Below, piece after piece: positions 37,991-46,290 of a stretch of DNA of 64,000 nt (positions within the stretch are counted from its first letter, which is position 1; each line of letters opens with the position of its first letter). The notes under the pieces are model-generated. The model searched no databases. It was not told where the DNA came from and saw nothing but the letters and a program-made list of their open reading frames with translations. The translations under genes were made by a program, and so were the position numbers. Source of the stretch: Streptomyces umbrinus (GTDB lineage: Bacteria > Actinomycetota > Actinomycetes > Streptomycetales > Streptomycetaceae); assembly GCF_030817415.1 (NCBI RefSeq), contig NZ_JAUSZI010000002.1, positions 9,176,001 through 9,240,000 of the forward strand, written 5' to 3'.

Positions 37991-39583
37991 ATGCACGCAG
38001 ACCTCTCCCGCTCCACGTTCCGCCCGGAGCGGCACTACTCCGCGGTCATCGCCCAGCAGGGCCGCGTCCAGCTCGACGCGGACGCCAACGAGCAGACCGC
38101 GATCCAGCTGTACCAGGCCCGCGCGCTCACCGCCGACCTGATCGGGCAGCACGGCGGCCCGCGCGACGCCGCCGGCTTCCGCATCGAGTACGTCGGCGGC
38201 AAGCACGACATCGACACCCTGCACATCCACGGCGGCCGCTACTACGTCGACGGCATCCTGTGCGACGCGGGCCGCCCGGCCCCCGGCGTCCCCGTACCCG
38301 ACGAGGGCGACGAGGAGGAGGAGAAGGCGCAGGACTCCGCGCAGCCGCCCGCGTACTGGACCTACTGGGACCAGCCCGACGGATACCGCGACCCGGAGAA
38401 GCCCGGCGACCGGCTGCCCTCGCCCGCCCAGGCCCCCTTCGTGGTCTACCTCCAGGTGTGGGAGCGCTCGGTCACCGCGGCCGAGGACCCGGCGCTGCGC
38501 GAGGTCGCGCTCGGTGCGGCCATGCCGGACACCGCCGCCCGCGCCAAGGTCGTCTGGCAGGTCCTGCCGCTGGCCCTCGACGAGCTGGAGACCGAGGAGC
38601 CCGAGCCGTCCAAGGAGGTCGTCCGCGCGGCCTTCGCCCGCTGGGCGCAGAAGCAGGCCGCGCCCACGGCCCGCCTCGCCGCCCGCGCCGAACGGCCCGA
38701 CCACGCCGACGAGGACCCCTGCCTGGTCAGGCCGGACTCCCGCTACCGCGGCCCCGAGAACCAGCTGTACCGCGTGGAGGTCCACGAGGGCGGCGCGCCC
38801 GGCGAGGGGGCCAAGGGGGGCGAGTCGAAGAAGGGTGCCACCTTCAAGTGGTCCCGCGAGAACGGCTCCGTGGTCTTCGCGGTCGACGAACTCGACGGCA
38901 CCTGGGTCCAGTTGGCGTCCCTCGGTCACGACGACAAGCTGGACCTGGACGTCGGCGACCGGGTGGAGTTCACCGACACCGCGTACGCCTCCCGCCTCGA
39001 ACCCCTCCCGCTGCTCAGGGTCGAGGAACTGGACCTGCCCGGCCGACGCGTACGCCTGTCCGCCGAGCCGGAGCCGGGCGTCGGACGCCTCCCGCACCTG
39101 CACCCGTTCCTGCGCCGCTGGGACCACCACGAGGGCCCGAGGCGCAAGGGCGGGTCAACCACCTTGCGGGGCGGGGCGGTTCCGGTCACCGAGGGGGAGT
39201 GGCTGCCCCTGGAGGACGGTGTCGAGGTCTACTTCGCCAAGGGCGGCACGTACCGCACCGGCGACCACTGGATCGTCCCCGCCCGTACGGCCACCGGTAG
39301 CGTCGAGTGGCCGGTCGACCCGGCGCGCCGCCCGCTGCTCCAGGGTCCGGCGGGCATCGCCCGTCACTTCGCGCCGCTCGCCCTGGTGAAGGGCGAGGGC
39401 GAGGCCCTGGACCTGCGGCTCGCTTTCGGCCCGCTCGCCAGCAGCATCCCGGCGGCGGACGAGGCGACGCTCGCGGCGGAGACCCGGGCGCGACAGGAGG
39501 AACAGGCAGCGGAGGCCGACCCCTCCGGCGGGAGGTCGCAGACCACCGCCGAGGCGGAGGCAGCCGTGGAAGGAGACAAGTAA
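37991..39583 (+). CDS. DUF6519-like tail/baseplate-associated protein
   Basis: 530 aa. It opens MHADLSRSTFRPERHYSAVIAQQGRVQLDADANEQTAIQ, which matches the DUF6519-type start found in eCIS and tail gene clusters. ATFKWSRENGSVVFAVD and FTDTAYASRLEPLPLLRVEELD are further conserved parts. The family is predicted to be structural, probably peripheral to the baseplate; the precise role is unknown. GGGGGAT precedes the ATG after a 96-bp gap, the widest in the second half of the operon. It overlaps the amidase start by 1 bp. Confidence 0.75.
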   Translation: MHADLSRSTFRPERHYSAVIAQQGRVQLDADANEQTAIQLYQARALTADLIGQHGGPRDAAGFRIEYVGGKHDIDTLHIHGGRYYVDGILCDAGRPAPGVPVPDEGDEEEEKAQDSAQPPAYWTYWDQPDGYRDPEKPGDRLPSPAQAPFVVYLQVWERSVTAAEDPALREVALGAAMPDTAARAKVVWQVLPLALDELETEEPEPSKEVVRAAFARWAQKQAAPTARLAARAERPDHADEDPCLVRPDSRYRGPENQLYRVEVHEGGAPGEGAKGGESKKGATFKWSRENGSVVFAVDELDGTWVQLASLGHDDKLDLDVGDRVEFTDTAYASRLEPLPLLRVEELDLPGRRVRLSAEPEPGVGRLPHLHPFLRRWDHHEGPRRKGGSTTLRGGAVPVTEGEWLPLEDGVEVYFAKGGTYRTGDHWIVPARTATGSVEWPVDPARRPLLQGPAGIARHFAPLALVKGEGEALDLRLAFGPLASSIPAADEATLAAETRARQEEQAAEADPSGGRSQTTAEAEAAVEGDK

Positions 39584-40479
39584 TGGCGAAGCCCCTGACC
39601 GCGTCCAAGCTGGTGGAGATCCTGCGCGCCGAGGGCCTCACGGTCCACGAGGTGCGCAACTGGCGCCGCCACAACCGCAATTCGAAGGGCCCCTGGGGTC
39701 CGATGAACGGCGTGATGATCCACCACACCGTCACCTCCGGCACCGCCGCCTCCGTCGACATCTGCTACGACGGCTACTCGGGCCTGCCCGGACCCCTGTG
39801 CCACGGAGTCATCGACAAGAAGGGCCAGGTCCACCTGGTCGGCAACGGCCGCGCCAACCATGCGGGCCTCGGCGACGGAGACGTCCTGCGCGCGGTGATC
39901 AACGAGTCGAAGCTGCCTGCCGACAACGAGGCCGACACCGACGGCAACCGCCATTTCTACGGCTTCGAGTGCATCAACCTGGGCAACGGCAAGGACCCCT
40001 GGCCCGAGGCCCAGAAGGAGGCCATCGAGAAGGTCTCCGCCGCGATCTGCCGCGCCCACGGGTGGACCGAGCGCTCCGTCATCGGCCACAAGGAGTGGCA
40101 GCCCGGCAAGCAGGACCCGCGCGGATTCACGATGGACGGCATGCGCAAGCGCATAGCCGAGCGGCTGCGCGGCAAGGGCGACAGCGGCAAGCCGGCCCCC
40201 GACCCGAAGCCCGCGCCCAAACCGTCGTACGAGCCCTTCCCGGGCGGCGGCTTCTTCCACATCGGCCAGAAGTCCGCCGTGATCACGGCCATGGGCCGCC
40301 GTCTCGTCGCCGAGGGCTGCGGTCGCTACGAGAGCGGCCCAAGCCCCGACTGGACCGAGGCCGACCGCAAGTCCTACGCGGCCTGGCAGCAGAAGCGGGG
40401 CTTCAAGGGCAAGGACGCGGACGGCATCCCGGGCAAGGTCACGTGGGACGCGCTGAAGGTGCCCAGGTCGGGCGACTGA
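39583..40479 (+). CDS. N-acetylmuramoyl-L-alanine amidase without signal peptide
   Basis: 298 aa. Residues about 40-200 are an Amidase_2/PGRP domain: zinc ligands MIHHTVT (His), NRHFYGFECINLG and GHKEWQPGKQDPR (His plus Lys), with acidic residues in place. A Lys/Pro linker leads to a C-terminal peptidoglycan-binding-like domain (about 225-295) ending AYAAWQQKRGFKGKDADGIPGKVTWDALKVP-like. It cleaves the stem-peptide amide of peptidoglycan. With no signal peptide it must leave by lysis or ride the particle. It is the last gene of the operon, so release of particles or piercing of walls are the two readings. The AAGGAGA ribosome site is good. Confidence 0.88.
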   Translation: MAKPLTASKLVEILRAEGLTVHEVRNWRRHNRNSKGPWGPMNGVMIHHTVTSGTAASVDICYDGYSGLPGPLCHGVIDKKGQVHLVGNGRANHAGLGDGDVLRAVINESKLPADNEADTDGNRHFYGFECINLGNGKDPWPEAQKEAIEKVSAAICRAHGWTERSVIGHKEWQPGKQDPRGFTMDGMRKRIAERLRGKGDSGKPAPDPKPAPKPSYEPFPGGGFFHIGQKSAVITAMGRRLVAEGCGRYESGPSPDWTEADRKSYAAWQQKRGFKGKDADGIPGKVTWDALKVPRSGD

Positions 40480-40490
40480 CCGGCGGCCCG

Positions 40491-40546
40491 CCGCGCCGGG
40501 GCCGCGAACGAGCCGCGGCCGCGCCGGGGCCGCGAACGAGCCGCGG
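40491..40546. repeat. Exact 28-bp tandem duplication between convergent genes
   Basis: 40491-40518 and 40519-40546 are identical 28-bp units, nearly all G/C, between the amidase stop and the convergent beta-propeller stop at 40560. Each contains CCGCG arms that can pair, so the pair may act as a terminator. Confidence 0.8.
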
Positions 40547-40559
40547 ACCCGGCCGAGGG

Positions 40560-41966
40560 TCAGCCGCCGGTCACCTTCGGCGCCCACGCGCACGCCTCGA
40601 CCGCCGCCGCCAGCACCGCCCGCTCGGTGGCGGTGAGGGCGTACGTGTCCGGCGTGCCCGACGGCGCGTCCAGGTGCGGGCGGGCCCGGTCGGCGTCGGC
40701 GGCGGTGAGGGTGGAGAGCGGCTTCATCAGCAGGTTGAGCGGGTGCTCCAGGTCCTGGACGATCGTCGAGTAGAAGTCCGTCGACGAGTTCCTCGTGGAA
40801 AGCGCGAGCATGCCCTCGTACACCGCCAGCCGTCCGTACGGCGACGACGCGAACTTTCCGACGGCGCGCGGGAGCGCCAGATCGTCGTCCTTGCTGTCGG
40901 GCCCCGCCTGCACCAGGAAGGGCGGGGCCGGGGAGCGTTCGAGGGTGGCGATGTCGTAGTGGTAGTTGACGTTGCCGCCCTCCGCCACCAGAAGGTTCCA
41001 CGGAGCCACCGGGTTGAGCCGGAAGAACGTACGCGGTGACGAGTGCCAGCCGTCGTGCAGTCCGCGGAGACGGCCGCCGATGACCTGCCAGCGGTACAGG
41101 CCCTTGTCGTAGCCGGCCGTGACGATGGAGTCCTCGGTGAAGGTGATCGCGTTGATCGAGCCGTGGCGCAGGGACTCCACGACGATGTCGTGCATCGGCT
41201 GCAGTCTGCTGTCGGTGACGAGGATCCGGGTGTCGTCCGCGAAGGCGATCCGGGTGCCGGTGGCGTCGACGGCGAACAGGTCGGCACGCCGGAGGCCGAA
41301 CTCCCGCAGATTGAGCTGTTCCTGCTCGCCGTCCGCGAGGGCGAAGGCGACGCCGTTCAGCTTCGTGCCCATCACGAAACCCGTCGCGGTCGCCTCCACC
41401 ACCGCGTCCAACAGGCCGCTGCCCTGGGCCAGTACGGCCTCCCGGCCGGGTGTGTACTCGACGACCTCCGTGTCGCCGCGGTAGCCCCCGCTGTCGAACT
41501 CCCGCCGGGCCACGACCGTTTCGCTGTCGATGGCGCACAGCGACCAGTGCTGCGCGGGCCCCTCGTACAGCGTCGACCGCACGCCCGTCCGGTCGACGGT
41601 GACGACGCGCGAGGTGTGCGCGTCGCGGCCCCTGAGGTCGAGCGCCACGACCGGATGACGCACGGAGAAGCCCACCGGGCTGGCGAAGCCCAGCGTGTCG
41701 GACAGCCTGTGGGTCGTACGGTCGAACAACTCCGCCCCGAGCCTGGTCGCCTCCCTGGGCGGGAGCCCGGTGAGCACGTCCGCCAACCGGGCGTCGGCGT
41801 CGGACGGCGGGTCCCACTTGCGGCGTTTCAGATGGGCCGCCGCGCCCGCGGCCTGGGGCAGTGGCAGGGAGAGGATCAGCCACCACAGGGTGCGCCAGTC
41901 GCCCTTGCGCGCCACCTTGCGCGCCATGCCGATCGGATCCGTACCGCCGTCGATGCGCGGGATCAC
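40560..41966 (-). CDS. Beta-propeller-like protein of unknown function
   Basis: 468 aa from GTG 41966, chosen because GGGGAGG lies about 8 nt upstream. A short amphipathic N-terminal stretch (RTLWWLILSLPLPQAAGAAAHL) could touch a membrane. The remainder has repeated strand pattern with VVALDLRGRDAHTSRVVTVD, WSLCAIDSETVVARR, DLFAVDATGTRIAFADDTRILVTD, INAITFTEDSIVTAGYDKGLYRWQV, resembling WD40/YVTN blades. It lies downstream of the trypsin-NACHT gene in the same direction, across a tandem-repeat array. It could be the sensor or substrate of that protein; nothing direct shows it. It converges on the eCIS amidase. Confidence 0.6.
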   Translation of the reverse strand: MIPRIDGGTDPIGMARKVARKGDWRTLWWLILSLPLPQAAGAAAHLKRRKWDPPSDADARLADVLTGLPPREATRLGAELFDRTTHRLSDTLGFASPVGFSVRHPVVALDLRGRDAHTSRVVTVDRTGVRSTLYEGPAQHWSLCAIDSETVVARREFDSGGYRGDTEVVEYTPGREAVLAQGSGLLDAVVEATATGFVMGTKLNGVAFALADGEQEQLNLREFGLRRADLFAVDATGTRIAFADDTRILVTDSRLQPMHDIVVESLRHGSINAITFTEDSIVTAGYDKGLYRWQVIGGRLRGLHDGWHSSPRTFFRLNPVAPWNLLVAEGGNVNYHYDIATLERSPAPPFLVQAGPDSKDDDLALPRAVGKFASSPYGRLAVYEGMLALSTRNSSTDFYSTIVQDLEHPLNLLMKPLSTLTAADADRARPHLDAPSGTPDTYALTATERAVLAAAVEACAWAPKVTGG

Positions 41967-42042
41967 TGTGTGCCGCCTCCCCGTTGGTGAGCTTCCACCC
42001 CTGGTCACCGTCCGGACATATTTTGTCGCAGGTGTCACGGCG

Positions 42043-42166
42043 AGAGCCAGCGTGTTGTCACGTGGGGAACGTGGAGAACCAGCACGTTGTCACGTGGAGA
42101 ACCAGCACGTTGTCACGTGGAGAACGAACAGGTTGTCAGGTGGAGAACCGACAGGCTGTCAGGTGG
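42043..42166. repeat. 23-bp tandem repeat array
   Basis: Five units of 23 bp: 42043-42065, a 9-bp fragment, then 42075-42097, 42098-42120 (identical to the previous), 42121-42143 and 42144-42166, with a partial unit beyond. Each carries GTTGTCACGTGG or a variant; CACGTG is a palindrome in the first three. The unit length is not a multiple of three and there is no spacer. The array runs into the 3' end of the trypsin-NACHT gene and supplies its TGA stop. Confidence 0.9.
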
Positions 42167-45100
42167 AGAACCAGCCGCCCGGCTTGATGTCCACCCCGAG
42201 CCTGCGCAGCGTCGCGTCCTTCAACCGCGGGTCGAAGTCGCCCATGGCGTTGGCCGCACGGACCTGTACGGAGCGGCCGGCCTCCGGTGACTCGGCCAGT
42301 TCCCGCAGCAGCCGCAGCCCCTCCTCACGGTCCACGTCCGCGAGGGCGTGCGCGGCGACCACACGGACCTCGTCGGTCGACTCGACGGCGTACGACCGCA
42401 GAAGAGGCAGCCCCGCCTCCCGGTTGCGTCCGGCGAGCAGCGCGGCGGCCCGGATGCGCGGGCCGTCGTCCCAGCCCGGCTCCCGGGACAGCGCGGCCAA
42501 CCGGGCCTCCCCGTCGGCCGGTTCGTAGTGGGCGAGCTCAAGTGCCGCGCGCAGCCGGTGCTGGGGTTCCTGGCCGGCGGAGCGGGCGATGGCGTCCAGT
42601 GCACGAGCCCCTTCCGCTTGGTCGTGCTGCGCGAGCAGCACCGCGGCGTCGCAGCCGTAGCGGCCGTGCAGGGCGCCGTCGGCGAAGTCGCGCAGGAGGA
42701 GCGTGCCCGCGTCGGCCCGGTAGCGGGCGAGGCGGTGCGCGGCTTCGACGCGGTAGCCGGCGTCGACCCGTTCGTCGCGGGCGATGCGCTCCAGGAGCAG
42801 CGTCGCCTCGGTCCGGGGCCGGCCGTCGTCCTCGGCCGACGAGGCGAGCGCGTCGGCCGCGTACACCCGGCTGTCCGCGAAGAACCGCTCGTCGGCGGCG
42901 AACCGCCGTAGCCAGTCGGTCCCGGCCGTCGGGTCGTGGGCGCACAGCGCGATGGCCGCGTCGACCTTGGCCACGTCGGGGCAGCGCGGGTCGGCGACCA
43001 GGGCGCGCAGCCGGGACGTACCCGCGGAGGTGTCGTGGTCGGCCAGCCGGGCGGCGGCCACGGCGCATTGGCGGGACGGAGCGTCGTCCGCGAACCGGGC
43101 GAGCAGCTCCGTGCCCTCCTCCCGGTCGATGTGGGCCAGGTACCACGCCGCGGCGATCCGCAGGTCGAGTGGATACGAGCCGTCGTGCGCGAAGGTCCTC
43201 AGCAGGTCCGTGCCGCGCGGGTCGTGACCGGCCAGGGCTCCGGCGGCGTTGATCCGGTCCACGGGCACCGATCGGGGATCGGTCGCCATGTCGTGCAGCC
43301 GGCGCTGCTGCTGCGGCAGATGCGCGAGCGAGGAGTGGGTCCCGCGCCAGTTCCGGACGACCGGGGCCGTATCGCGCTCCTGCTCGTCGGTGCGGCGCCA
43401 CAGGAGTTCGAGGATCCGGCCGCGGGTGTCCTCGTCGCACATGCCCTCCGCCAGCAGCGACGCCGCCTGCTCGACCCGTTCGGGATCGGCGGCCAGCTCG
43501 CTGGTGATCCCGCGCCGCACGTCGGGCGGATGTCGGTCGAAGGCGAACAGCGCGGCGACCCGGGTGTCGGCGTCGGAGAGGGCGTCGCCCCAGGTGGCGG
43601 GATCGGTGCCGTAGCGGTCCCGGAGGTGCTCCGCGGCCAGGTACTCGGCGAACGTGCGGTGCAGGAAACGGGGATGAGCCGTATGGACGTCGACGACCAC
43701 CCCGGTGGCTTCGAGCAGCGCGGTCACCGCCCGGCGCCGGTACGGGTCGCCGTCGGCGGGTTCGATGGGGTCGGCCGGGTCGGCCAGCAGTCCCGTGGCG
43801 GCGCCGACGATCGGTGTGCCGTGCCGCAGATACGTGTCGGCGAGGTCGCCGAGGAAGCCGCGCAGCGCGACGGTGACGGCGGCGTGCCGCGGGGCCTCCC
43901 GCGCGTGCCGCTCGCGCAGCCTGCCCAGCAACTCCTCGATCCGGTCCCGCAGATGGGGTTCGTACGGGCTCTGCCGCTGCGGGAAGCGGCCGAGGAACTC
44001 CGCCACCGCGCGGGCGTACAGATCGACCCTGCGGGTCTGCACGCGCGGTTCGCCGCCCGGGTCGAAGTACTGGCCGACCGCGAGATGCGCGAGCAGGGGC
44101 AGCCGCACCAGGTCGAGCATGCCGTTGCCCCGTACGTACGCCAGGAACTCCGCCGCCCGCGCCGCGGCCCGCTCGTGGACCTCGGGGTCCAACAGTCGTT
44201 CGGTGCCGCCCGTCTGATGGGCCATCACGAATCGGCGCAGCTGCTCGACGGTGAACGGCTGCAACCGGAACTCCGTGGCTCCGGCGCCGGCCAGGCCGCG
44301 CCAGGCGCTGTCGTGCAGGCTGCGCGCGGACAGCAGCAGACGGCGCTCCATGCCGGGCCCGCTCGCGCTCTCCCGGGCCGCGGCGAGCAGAACCTCCATG
44401 ACCTGCCGCCAGTCCTCGGGCCCGGTCACCTCGTCGAGCGCGTCCACCATCACCAGCACCCGCGCGCCCGGCACCGGTGGCTCCGCGTCCAGCAGTGCCC
44501 GTGCCGCCGGCCCCGCGGCCGACGCGATCGAGTCGTGCCCCACGAGCTCGCGCGCGGCGATCCGCAGCGGGAGCAGCGGGCCGAACGGCGCCCCGTCCGG
44601 TCCGTCCGCCCGTGTCGCGCCCCGCCACCACTGCCAGGCCGTGGCCTCCACGTACTCCAGCAGGCTGGACTTGCCGACCCCCGCCTCCCCGGTGACGACG
44701 ATGTGGCGGACGGTCGGATCGGTGAGGAGCCGCTTGACGGACACCGGCTGCCCGGTGACCCGGAGAGGCCCGGCCGGGGCCTGGGCGTCCCGGTCGGCGG
44801 TGGTGTCGAGCCGCTGCTGGGTGTAGACGCGCGCGAGTTCGCCGGGCTCGGCGGCCCGGTAGGTGAGACCGCCCCGGTCCCGTACCGCGTCGGGTGCGGG
44901 AGCGGCGGCGAGCAACTCGGGCGGCAGCAGCGGACGGTGGCCCCGGCGCCAGAACCGTCCCTTGGTGCCCGGCGGCCTCGGCGAGGTGCTCCGGCGACCG
45001 TCCGTGCCCTGGAGCCGCGTGCCGTCACCGGAGTCGGCCCGCCCCGGATCCCGCTCCGGCCGCTCGATCCGCCCGTGCGCCCAGGCGCCCGCTCCGCCGG

Positions 45101-45812
45101 CCCACCGGATCCACTCCGCCAGCAGCGGATCGTCCGCGAACGTCCGCGCGGGCACGGCCCGCAGCTCGGCGACGGGTCCGGAACCGCCACCGGCGTCGGC
45201 GGTGACAAGTCCCACCAGCCGGTCCCCGGCGAACAGCGCGGCCCCCGACATCCCCGCCCAGCCGCTGCCGGGCATCGGCCGCGCGAGCGCGCCGGTCGTG
45301 ATGACCCAGTGCCCGGACCGCACCCCCGACAGCGGGTGCACCACCCCGCCGAACTGCCGGGACTCACGCACCCTGTCCACCACATCGTGGTCGGGGAAGC
45401 CGACGGCGGTGACCTCGACCGGGTCGGCGGAGACGAGATCGGCCCAGTACGTCGTCGCCCACCCTGCCGTCGGCGTCGCCTGGTGGGCGTCCTCGGTGAC
45501 CAGCAGCAGCGCCACATCGCACTCGGGCCGCCACCACACCGTCACCGCGTTCCGGAACGGCCGCCCCGCGGAGGCGTCCGCCAACGCCCTTACCCGGCAC
45601 GGGTCGCGGCCTTCGGACAGCTCGTCCAGCGCCGCCGGGGACAGGGAGCGGCGAGGCGGTGGGGCACCGGGAGCGGTCTCGCCGACAGGTGCCGTGCCCG
45701 CGGCCGCGTGCCACACCGTGAGTACGAGCTGCGGCGTGATGAACCACCCCGAACCCACCACGCCGGCCCGGGGGTTGAACACCTCCGCGACACGCTGAGC
45801 GGTCAACGGCAC
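42159..45812 (-). CDS. Trypsin-NACHT-HEAT repeat protein (NLR-like conflict protein)
   Basis: 1,217 aa. Residues 1-230 are a trypsin-like protease: His35 (VWHAAAG), Asp99 (ECDVALLLV), Ser189 (GMSGAALF). Residues about 350-560 are a NACHT/STAND NTPase: Walker A GEAGVGKS at 375-382, Walker B VLVMVDALDEV at 452-462. A helical region (FLHRTFAEYLAAEHL near 720) leads to about ten HEAT/PBS-like repeats of 33-36 residues (about 840-1200; pattern R.AAA..LA..D...G..LL..FA). No signal peptide. By analogy with bacterial NLR-like systems, the repeats would sense a trigger, the NTPase oligomerise and the protease act as effector. GAGGAGG precedes GTG 45812, 13 bp after the small trypco2 gene. The target is unknown. 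Confidence 0.88.
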   Translation of the reverse strand: MPLTAQRVAEVFNPRAGVVGSGWFITPQLVLTVWHAAAGTAPVGETAPGAPPPRRSLSPAALDELSEGRDPCRVRALADASAGRPFRNAVTVWWRPECDVALLLVTEDAHQATPTAGWATTYWADLVSADPVEVTAVGFPDHDVVDRVRESRQFGGVVHPLSGVRSGHWVITTGALARPMPGSGWAGMSGAALFAGDRLVGLVTADAGGGSGPVAELRAVPARTFADDPLLAEWIRWAGGAGAWAHGRIERPERDPGRADSGDGTRLQGTDGRRSTSPRPPGTKGRFWRRGHRPLLPPELLAAAPAPDAVRDRGGLTYRAAEPGELARVYTQQRLDTTADRDAQAPAGPLRVTGQPVSVKRLLTDPTVRHIVVTGEAGVGKSSLLEYVEATAWQWWRGATRADGPDGAPFGPLLPLRIAARELVGHDSIASAAGPAARALLDAEPPVPGARVLVMVDALDEVTGPEDWRQVMEVLLAAARESASGPGMERRLLLSARSLHDSAWRGLAGAGATEFRLQPFTVEQLRRFVMAHQTGGTERLLDPEVHERAAARAAEFLAYVRGNGMLDLVRLPLLAHLAVGQYFDPGGEPRVQTRRVDLYARAVAEFLGRFPQRQSPYEPHLRDRIEELLGRLRERHAREAPRHAAVTVALRGFLGDLADTYLRHGTPIVGAATGLLADPADPIEPADGDPYRRRAVTALLEATGVVVDVHTAHPRFLHRTFAEYLAAEHLRDRYGTDPATWGDALSDADTRVAALFAFDRHPPDVRRGITSELAADPERVEQAASLLAEGMCDEDTRGRILELLWRRTDEQERDTAPVVRNWRGTHSSLAHLPQQQRRLHDMATDPRSVPVDRINAAGALAGHDPRGTDLLRTFAHDGSYPLDLRIAAAWYLAHIDREEGTELLARFADDAPSRQCAVAAARLADHDTSAGTSRLRALVADPRCPDVAKVDAAIALCAHDPTAGTDWLRRFAADERFFADSRVYAADALASSAEDDGRPRTEATLLLERIARDERVDAGYRVEAAHRLARYRADAGTLLLRDFADGALHGRYGCDAAVLLAQHDQAEGARALDAIARSAGQEPQHRLRAALELAHYEPADGEARLAALSREPGWDDGPRIRAAALLAGRNREAGLPLLRSYAVESTDEVRVVAAHALADVDREEGLRLLRELAESPEAGRSVQVRAANAMGDFDPRLKDATLRRLGVDIKPGGWFST

Positions 45813-45825
45813 GTCCAGGTCCTCC

Positions 45826-46149
45826 TCAGCGCGGCTCGCCGTCGACGTCCGCGGTCACCCGCACGGGACCTTCCCCGCCCGCCGCCACCGGGTTGAGCGT
45901 GAGGGACAGCCGGTGCGTCGTCTCCGACGCGGCCTTTCCCGCCGCCCCGAACGACACCACTCCGAAGCTCAGTCCGCCGCTACCCGAACCCTCGCGCGTG
46001 ATGGCGAGCGCCAACTCGACGTCCACCTGCCCGAGTTCGAACTGCAGGGGCTCACCGCTGCCGCGCGCCATCGCGGCCGTCAACTCGGCACGCAACGCCT
46101 CGATCGTCTCGGCAAGACCACCGGCAACAGCCCCGCTCTCACTGCCCAT
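45826..46149 (-). CDS. Trypsin-co-occurring domain protein (trypco2-like)
   Basis: 107 aa from ATG 46149. The pattern LAETIEALRAELTAAMARGSGEPLQFELGQVDVELALAIT, a Gly-rich turn, then LSFGVVSFGAAG and HRLSLTLNPV matches the trypco2 family: small alpha+beta proteins encoded beside trypsin-fused NTPases. Its position directly upstream of a trypsin-NACHT gene in the same operon fits. It is thought to be a partner or regulator of the protease in predicted conflict systems; the mechanism is unknown. Confidence 0.78.
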   Translation of the reverse strand: MGSESGAVAGGLAETIEALRAELTAAMARGSGEPLQFELGQVDVELALAITREGSGSGGLSFGVVSFGAAGKAASETTHRLSLTLNPVAAGGEGPVRVTADVDGEPR

Positions 46150-46256
46150 CGCACGACCCCCGTGACTTCGCTGCGGCACCGTGAACACCGTCCATGATGA
46201 CACCCGCGTCTCCCGGCACCCCTAGGGCCCTTCTGATGGATCTCCGCGGCGTCGCG

Positions 46257-46290
46257 GCGCCCGGGCGGCGAGTCGGACCCCGCCGGGCGC
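46257..46290 (-). terminator. Hairpin at the end of the metallopeptidase gene
   Basis: GCGCCCGGGCGG and CCGCCGGGCGC pair with one bulge and end at the TAG of the metallopeptidase gene. There is no T-run, as is common in Streptomyces. Confidence 0.45.

Noticed and set aside
9879..40479. Prophage
   Set aside because: No capsid, portal, terminase, integrase, replication or repressor genes; DUF4255 cap, DUF4157 and AAA+ ATPase are eCIS markers.
9879..40479. Type VI secretion system
   Set aside because: No TssJ/L/M membrane complex, no ClpV-type ATPase, and a single phage-like sheath; the AAA+ protein is of the Afp15 kind.
42043..42166. CRISPR array
   Set aside because: Units are directly adjacent without unique spacers, and there are no cas genes.
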